64,000 bases of DNA from Frankiales bacterium (lineage in GTDB: Bacteria > Actinomycetota > Actinomycetes > Mycobacteriales > SCTD01), in the NCBI GenBank assembly GCA_025966135.1, contig JAOPVP010000042.1:1-64000 (forward strand). Reading direction: 5' to 3'. Below, one piece after another: positions 59,569-64,000 of this stretch; positions within the stretch are counted from its first letter, which is position 1; every line of letters begins with the position of its first letter. Position numbers and translations under genes: made by a program. The notes under the pieces were generated by a model. The model saw only the letters and a list, made by a program, of their open reading frames with translations. It was not told the origin of the DNA and searched no databases.

Positions 59569-60222
59569 CTAGACGGCAGCGTGGCTGGCGGTCACGGTGG
59601 CGGCGATGCCGGCCAGGTGCGCCAGCCGCAGCACCTCCGAGGCGCGGAACCGCGGCCCACCCGGCCGGCCGACCAGGATGACCCGGTCGGGGGACCCGAT
59701 GGGGGCCGCGACCAGCTCGGTACCCAGGGTGTCCCAGCGGTCGGGCACCCACTCCTCCTTGGTGTCCATCCGACGCGCGACCGCGAGGGGGAGCCAGGGC
59801 AGGCTGACCCCGGTCAGGTCGGGGGAGCCCGCGCTGGCCGCAAGCACCCCCTCCGGGCCGATGAGCAGGGCCCAGCCGGCGCGGAAGACGCCCGGAGCGA
59901 GGTCGATCAGCAGCTGCAACGCATCGCCCGGCGCGGCGGCGAGCTCGTCGACGAGCTCGAGGTCGCGGTGCAGGTCATCGGCGCCGAGGTAGGGCCGCAA
60001 CGACTCGACGACCACACCCGGAACGGACTGCGCAGAGGTGATGAGAACGTCGGCGAGCCCGCCGGCGGGGAGCTGCACGAGCAGGTCGTCGACGGCCCCC
60101 TCAGGGCCGCGCTCGACGACGTCGAGACTCACGATGTCGCCACCGGCGTCACCGATCGCGGTGGCGACCGCGCCGAGCATGCCCGGGCGGTCGGGAAGGA
60201 CGACACGTAGCAGGTAAGTCAT
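59569..60222 (-). CDS. ACT-domain protein
   Basis: This 217-residue protein has an N-terminal ACT domain (residues 1-75: LLRVVLPDRPGMLGAVATAIGDAGGDIVSLDVV). A second alpha/beta domain follows, with GAGWALLIGPEGVLAAS-like spacing (AGWALLIGPEGVLAAS). It ends in a helix rich in Ala. ACT domains bind amino acids, and this kind is common in actinobacteria as an amino-acid-binding protein of unknown target. It is divergent from gatC, 112 nt apart. Confidence 0.85.
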   Translation of the reverse strand: MTYLLRVVLPDRPGMLGAVATAIGDAGGDIVSLDVVERGPEGAVDDLLVQLPAGGLADVLITSAQSVPGVVVESLRPYLGADDLHRDLELVDELAAAPGDALQLLIDLAPGVFRAGWALLIGPEGVLAASAGSPDLTGVSLPWLPLAVARRMDTKEEWVPDRWDTLGTELVAAPIGSPDRVILVGRPGGPRFRASEVLRLAHLAGIAATVTASHAAV

Positions 60223-60301
60223 GCCCCTATGGTGCGCGCCTGTGATTGCCGCTGTGTTTCGCAGTCGTCAAATCGCCGGAGGGCCGCGGCGGGGCCGCCC
60301 C

Positions 60302-60330
60302 TAGACTCCCTTACGACTGACCCGAAGGAG
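60302..60330 (+). promoter_or_regulatory. gatCAB promoter (-10 TAGACT) and ribosome-binding site
   Basis: TAGACT (60302-60307) is the likely -10. A short leader follows, with GAAGGAG (60324-60330) 4 nt before ATG 60335. Unlike the leaderless genes of the window, this operon has both elements. Confidence 0.55.
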
Positions 60331-60334
60331 CCGC

Positions 60335-60637
60335 ATGCCTGAGATCACCCGCGAGGAGGTCGCGCACCTCGCGCGCCTTGCCCGTCTCGCGCTGGACGAC
60401 AGCGAGCTGGATGTCCTCGCCGGCCAGCTCGACGTGATCCTCGGTGCGGTCGCGCAGATCGCCGAGGTCACCGACGCGGCCGATGTACCCCCCACCTCGC
60501 ACGCGGTGCCGCTCGTCAACGTCACCCGACCTGACGCGGTGGTCCCTTCACTGCCCCGCGAGAAGGTCCTCGCTGGCGCCCCCGCCGCCGAGGACGGCCG
60601 CTTCCGCGTTCCCCGCATCCTGGACGACTCCGCATGA
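60335..60637 (+). CDS. gatC: Aspartyl/glutamyl-tRNA amidotransferase subunit C
   Basis: This 100-residue subunit stabilises GatAB. It has the family opening [22 protein letters not shown] and the C-terminal LREDxV-like segment ([19 protein letters not shown], then GRFRVPRIL). It is the first gene of gatCAB. The complex converts Glu-tRNA(Gln), and where relevant Asp-tRNA(Asn), into the amidated forms. Confidence 0.95.
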   Translation: MPEITREEVAHLARLARLALDDSELDVLAGQLDVILGAVAQIAEVTDAADVPPTSHAVPLVNVTRPDAVVPSLPREKVLAGAPAAEDGRFRVPRILDDSA

Positions 60638-60674
60638 GCGAAGCGACCTTCATGCCTGCTGGGGAGGCGGGCCG

Positions 60675-62141
60675 ATGACCGATCTCACGCGGCTGACCGC
60701 CTCCGAGACCGCCGCTGCCATCAAGGACCGCACCGTCAGCGCCGTCGAGGTGACCCAGGCTCATCTCGACCGGATCGCCACGGTCGACGGTCAGGTGCAC
60801 GCCTTTCTGCACGTCGACACCGAGGGGGCGCTCGCCCAGGCCAGGAAGGTCGACGCCGGCGAGTTCCCGGGTCCCCTGGCAGGGGTTCCGCTCGCCCTCA
60901 AGGACGTCCTCACGATGGAGGGCGTCCCGACCACGGCCGGATCGAAGATCCTCGAGGGCTGGCGCCCGCCGTACGACGCCACCGTCACCGCCCGCCTCAA
61001 GGCGGCGGGCGTGGTCATCCTCGGCAAGACCAACATGGACGAGTTCGCGATGGGGTCCTCCACCGAGCACTCTGCCTACGGACCGACCCACAACCCCTGG
61101 GACCTGACCCGGATCCCGGGCGGCTCCGGGGGCGGCTCCAGCGCCGCCCTGGCGTCGTACCAGGCTCCGCTGGCGATCGGGACAGACACTGGCGGGTCGA
61201 TCCGCCAGCCGGCGGCCGTCACCGGCACCGTCGGGGTCAAGCCGACCTACGGCGGGGTGTCCCGCTACGGCCTGGTGGCCTTCTCGAGCAGCCTCGACCA
61301 GGCCGGACCGTGTGCCCGCACCGTGCTCGACGCCGCGCTGCTGCACGAGGTCATCGCGGGCCACGACCCGCACGACAGCACCAGCATCGATGCGCCGGTG
61401 CCGCCCGTCGTGGAGGCGGCTCGCAGTCGGCACATCCGCGGCTTGCGGGTCGGGGTCGTGAAGGAGCTGTCCGGCGAGGGCTACGAGCCTGGCGTCCAGG
61501 CGCGCTTCGACGAGGCCGTCGAGATCCTGAAGGACCTCGGCGCCACGGTGACCGAGGTCAGTTGCCCGCACTTCGTCTACGCGCTGCCGGCCTACTACCT
61601 GATCGCGCCCTCCGAGGCGTCGTCCAACCTGGCGCGCTTCGACTCCGTGCGCTACGGCCTGCGCGTCGGCGACGACGGCGTCAACTCGCTCGAGGAGGTC
61701 ATGGCACTCACCCGTGCCCAGGGCTTTGGCGCCGAGGTCAAGCGGCGGATCATCCTCGGCACCTACGCGCTGTCGAGCGGCTACTACGACGCCTACTACG
61801 GCCAGGCGCAGAAGGTCCGCACCCTCATCACCCGCGACTTCGCCCGCGCCTGGGAGAGCGTCGACGTGCTGGTGGCGCCGACCTGCCCGACGGTGGCGTT
61901 CCCGCTCGGCGCGAAGCTGCAGGACCCGCTCGCCATGTACCGCCAGGACGTCGCCAGCATCCCGTCCAACCTGTACGGCGGTCCCGCCGCCTCCTTCCCG
62001 GCGGGCCTGTCTGACGGCCTGCCGGTAGGCCTGCAGGTGATGGCGCCGACGCTGCGCGACGACCTGCTGTACAGGGTCGGGAGTGCCTTCGAGGCCGCCC
62101 TGCCCGCCCCCGTCCCGTCGCTCGCCTGGGAGAACGCGTGA
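60675..62141 (+). CDS. gatA: Aspartyl/glutamyl-tRNA amidotransferase subunit A
   Basis: This 488-residue amidase releases ammonia from glutamine for GatB. The amidase triad is present: K76 in LALKDVLT, the cis-Ser in [13 protein letters not shown] and the nucleophile S175 in [14 protein letters not shown] 60675 has GGGAGG about 8 nt upstream and lies 37 nt after gatC. gatB overlaps its stop by GTGA. Confidence 0.96.
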   Translation: MTDLTRLTASETAAAIKDRTVSAVEVTQAHLDRIATVDGQVHAFLHVDTEGALAQARKVDAGEFPGPLAGVPLALKDVLTMEGVPTTAGSKILEGWRPPYDATVTARLKAAGVVILGKTNMDEFAMGSSTEHSAYGPTHNPWDLTRIPGGSGGGSSAALASYQAPLAIGTDTGGSIRQPAAVTGTVGVKPTYGGVSRYGLVAFSSSLDQAGPCARTVLDAALLHEVIAGHDPHDSTSIDAPVPPVVEAARSRHIRGLRVGVVKELSGEGYEPGVQARFDEAVEILKDLGATVTEVSCPHFVYALPAYYLIAPSEASSNLARFDSVRYGLRVGDDGVNSLEEVMALTRAQGFGAEVKRRIILGTYALSSGYYDAYYGQAQKVRTLITRDFARAWESVDVLVAPTCPTVAFPLGAKLQDPLAMYRQDVASIPSNLYGGPAASFPAGLSDGLPVGLQVMAPTLRDDLLYRVGSAFEAALPAPVPSLAWENA

Positions 62142-63640
62142 CCGCCGTCCCGTACGACGAGGCGCTGGCCGAGTTCGAGCCGGTGATCGGTCTCGAGACG
62201 CACGTCGAGCTCGGCACCGCGAGCAAGATGTTCTGCGGCTGCGCGACCGAGTTCGGCGCCGAGCCCAACACCCAGGTCTGCCCGGTCTGCCTCGGGCTCC
62301 CCGGAGCGCTCCCGGTCGTCAACGAGACGGCCATCGAGTCCACGATCCGGATCGGCCTCGCGCTGCACTGCGACATCGCCACCTGGTGCCGCTTCGCGCG
62401 CAAGAACTACTTCTACCCGGACATGCCCAAGAACTTCCAGACCAGCCAGTACGACGAGCCGCTGTGCACCGACGGCTACCTCGACGTGCTGGTGGCCGGG
62501 GAGACGGTGCGGATCCCGATCGAGCGGGTGCACCTGGAGGAGGACACCGGCAAGTCGCTCCATGTCGGCGGTGCCACCGGGCGCATCCACGGCGCGTCGC
62601 ACAGCCTCGTCGACTACAACCGCGCCGGCATCCCGCTCGTCGAGATCGTGACCAAGCCGGTCACGGGCACCGGCACCATGCCCGCAGAGGTCGCCAAGGC
62701 CTACGTCACCGAGCTGCGCGACGTCCTGCGCGGCCTCGGCGTCAGCGACGTCAAGATGGAGCAGGGCTCACTGCGCTGCGACGTCAACGTCTCCCTCAAC
62801 CGTCCCGGGCAGGAGTGGGGCACGCGGTCGGAGACCAAGAACGTCAATTCGCTGCGCTCCGTCGAGCGGGCGGTGCGCTCCGAGGTCGAGCGGCAGGCGT
62901 TCCGGCTGCGGGCCGGTGAGCGGATCGTGCAGGAGACGCGCCACTTCCATGAGGACACCGGCATGAGCACCTCCGGTCGTTCGAAGGAGGAGGCCACCGA
63001 CTACCGGTACTTCCCCGAGCCGGACCTGGTCCCGATCGCGCCCGACCCGGTCTGGGTGGCGACCCTGAAGGACGCGCTGCCCGAGGCCCCGTCGGTCCGC
63101 CGACTGATGCTCACCAAGGAGCTCGGGCTGTCCGACAACGACAGCGAGGCGATGGTCAACGCCGGCGTCCTCGACGTCGTGCTCGCCACCGTCGAGGCGG
63201 GCACGTCCGCGACCGAGGCACGCAACTGGTGGCTCGGTCACCTCGCCCAGTCGGCCAACACGGCGGGTGTGGACGCCGCTGACCTGCCCATCACGCCTGC
63301 CCAGGTCGCGCGCGTCGTCGCCCTGGTCAACGCGGGCACGCTCACCGCCGGCCTCGCCCGTCAGGTCGTCGACGGGGTGCTCGCCGGCGAGGGCGAGCCG
63401 GACGCCGTGGTGGTCTCCCGTGGCCTCGCGGTGGTCTCCGACGAGGGCGCCCTCGCCGCCGCCGTCGACGAGGCCATCGCTGCCGACCCCGACGCTGCCG
63501 AGAAGGTCCGCAGCGGCAAGGTCGCGGCTGCCGGTGCCCTGGTCGGCAAGGTCATGAAGGCCACCCGCGGCCAGGCCGACGCCAGCGTCGCCCGGCGGCT
63601 CGTCCTCGAGCGCCTCGGCGTCACCGCGGACCTGTCCTAG
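62138..63640 (+). CDS. gatB: Aspartyl/glutamyl-tRNA amidotransferase subunit B
   Basis: This 500-residue kinase/transamidase subunit activates and amidates the misacylated tRNA. It has [23 protein letters not shown], zinc cysteines in FCGCATEF and [24 protein letters not shown] and VNVSLNRPG. The C-terminal YqeY-like tail ([10 protein letters not shown], then [14 protein letters not shown]) binds tRNA. Its TAG stop lies in a CTAG shared with the convergent gene. Confidence 0.96.
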   Translation: MTAVPYDEALAEFEPVIGLETHVELGTASKMFCGCATEFGAEPNTQVCPVCLGLPGALPVVNETAIESTIRIGLALHCDIATWCRFARKNYFYPDMPKNFQTSQYDEPLCTDGYLDVLVAGETVRIPIERVHLEEDTGKSLHVGGATGRIHGASHSLVDYNRAGIPLVEIVTKPVTGTGTMPAEVAKAYVTELRDVLRGLGVSDVKMEQGSLRCDVNVSLNRPGQEWGTRSETKNVNSLRSVERAVRSEVERQAFRLRAGERIVQETRHFHEDTGMSTSGRSKEEATDYRYFPEPDLVPIAPDPVWVATLKDALPEAPSVRRLMLTKELGLSDNDSEAMVNAGVLDVVLATVEAGTSATEARNWWLGHLAQSANTAGVDAADLPITPAQVARVVALVNAGTLTAGLARQVVDGVLAGEGEPDAVVVSRGLAVVSDEGALAAAVDEAIAADPDAAEKVRSGKVAAAGALVGKVMKATRGQADASVARRLVLERLGVTADLS

Positions 63641-64000
63641 CCGCTCTCGCCCTCGGCGCGGGCGGTCTTGCGGGCCAGCAGGATGGCGTTGAGCTCGGCG
63701 CCGATGAGCAGCGCCAGGCAGAGCAGGTACAGCCAGGTCATGAGGATGAGCCCGCCCCCGAGCGCGCCCAGGACGGGGGAGCGGGGGACGACGAGCCTGA
63801 GGTAGCTGCTGAACCCGAGCGATGCGGCCAGCCACAGGAACGCGGTCAGCAGCCCGCCGCGCAGCCCGGACCGCCAGCGCGTCGGCCGGTCGGGACCGAT
63901 GTGGAACAGCGTCGTCGCCCACGCCACCAGGGCGAGGAACGCGACCGGGAAGCGGATGTAGGACCAGACGAAGGCGTACTCCTCCGACAGCCCCACGGAG
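63637..64000 (-). CDS. YihY/BrkB-family membrane protein, C-terminal part
   Basis: The frame is open to the edge of the window, and only the last 121 residues are seen. Three hydrophobic segments are visible: [39 protein letters not shown] and [26 protein letters not shown]. The last, followed by Arg/Lys, is the characteristic end of the YihY/virulence factor BrkB family, formerly thought to be RNase BN. Function is unknown, possibly transport. A GTG at 63996 exists but the family continues further upstream. Confidence 0.8.
   Translation of the reverse strand, partial: SVGLSEEYAFVWSYIRFPVAFLALVAWATTLFHIGPDRPTRWRSGLRGGLLTAFLWLAASLGFSSYLRLVVPRSPVLGALGGGLILMTWLYLLCLALLIGAELNAILLARKTARAEGESG

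Overview
The window is a 64 kb piece of chromosome from a high-GC actinobacterium. The evidence is strong G/C at third codon positions, frequent GTG and TTG starts, stop/start overlaps of the ATGA or GTGA kind, the mismatch nuclease NucS, the GlgE alpha-glucan pathway, and many -10 boxes of the form TANNNT placed 6-7 nt before a start codon (leaderless mRNAs). I see no phage, transposon, CRISPR array, rRNA or tRNA. Gene density is high, and no stretch longer than about 300 bases lacks a gene or a candidate gene.

Region 1 (1-17.1 kb) holds acyl-CoA and ethylmalonyl-CoA pathway genes, interleaved with housekeeping genes. They are an ethylmalonyl-CoA mutase (meaA/ecm), a tandem-duplicated 3-hydroxyacyl-CoA dehydrogenase, crotonyl-CoA carboxylase/reductase (ccr), methylmalonyl-CoA epimerase, acetyl-CoA acetyltransferase and the mutase chaperone MeaB. 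Between them lie nucS, a 606-residue protein I do not recognise, a DivIVA-like protein with an AI-2E-family membrane protein, a secreted metallophosphoesterase and several small conserved proteins.

Region 2 (17.1-28 kb) holds moaA, divergent from an eight-gene cox-like operon: coxS-L-M, a MoxR ATPase, a VWA protein, XdhC, a MobA-like transferase and CoxG. The large subunit carries AYRGAGR, so this is a form II (not form I) CO-dehydrogenase-like molybdenum hydroxylase. The moaA/cox intergenic region holds a perfect CRP/GlxR-type palindrome. A NUDIX hydrolase and a thioredoxin-TPR protein follow.

Region 3 (28-45.6 kb) starts with a large LuxR-family ATPase regulator preceded by a candidate 50-codon gene. 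Next comes a minus-strand alpha-glucan operon, glgE-treS-mak-glgB, whose genes overlap by 4 nt. Downstream of it are an MscS channel and a small membrane protein. glgP is divergent from glgE and glgX converges on glgP.

Region 4 (45.6-64 kb) holds an enoyl-CoA hydratase, etfBA, an SDR, a PaaK-like protein without a P-loop, a cysteine desulfurase with mnmA, a short MetE-like protein with ligA, a GGDEF-EAL protein, an ACT protein, gatCAB, and the end of a YihY/BrkB membrane protein.

The most interesting unexplained signal is a 14-bp motif, TACYRRYSRGTAAC, in the same orientation upstream of meaA, the dehydrogenase, ccr and etfBA. It suggests that one regulator governs the scattered acyl-CoA genes. 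Other candidates are a PHO-box-like triple repeat before the metallophosphoesterase, two strong intergenic inverted repeats (49.2 and 53.9 kb), and overlapping face-to-face -10 boxes at 46.39 kb. No wholly new biological system stands out.
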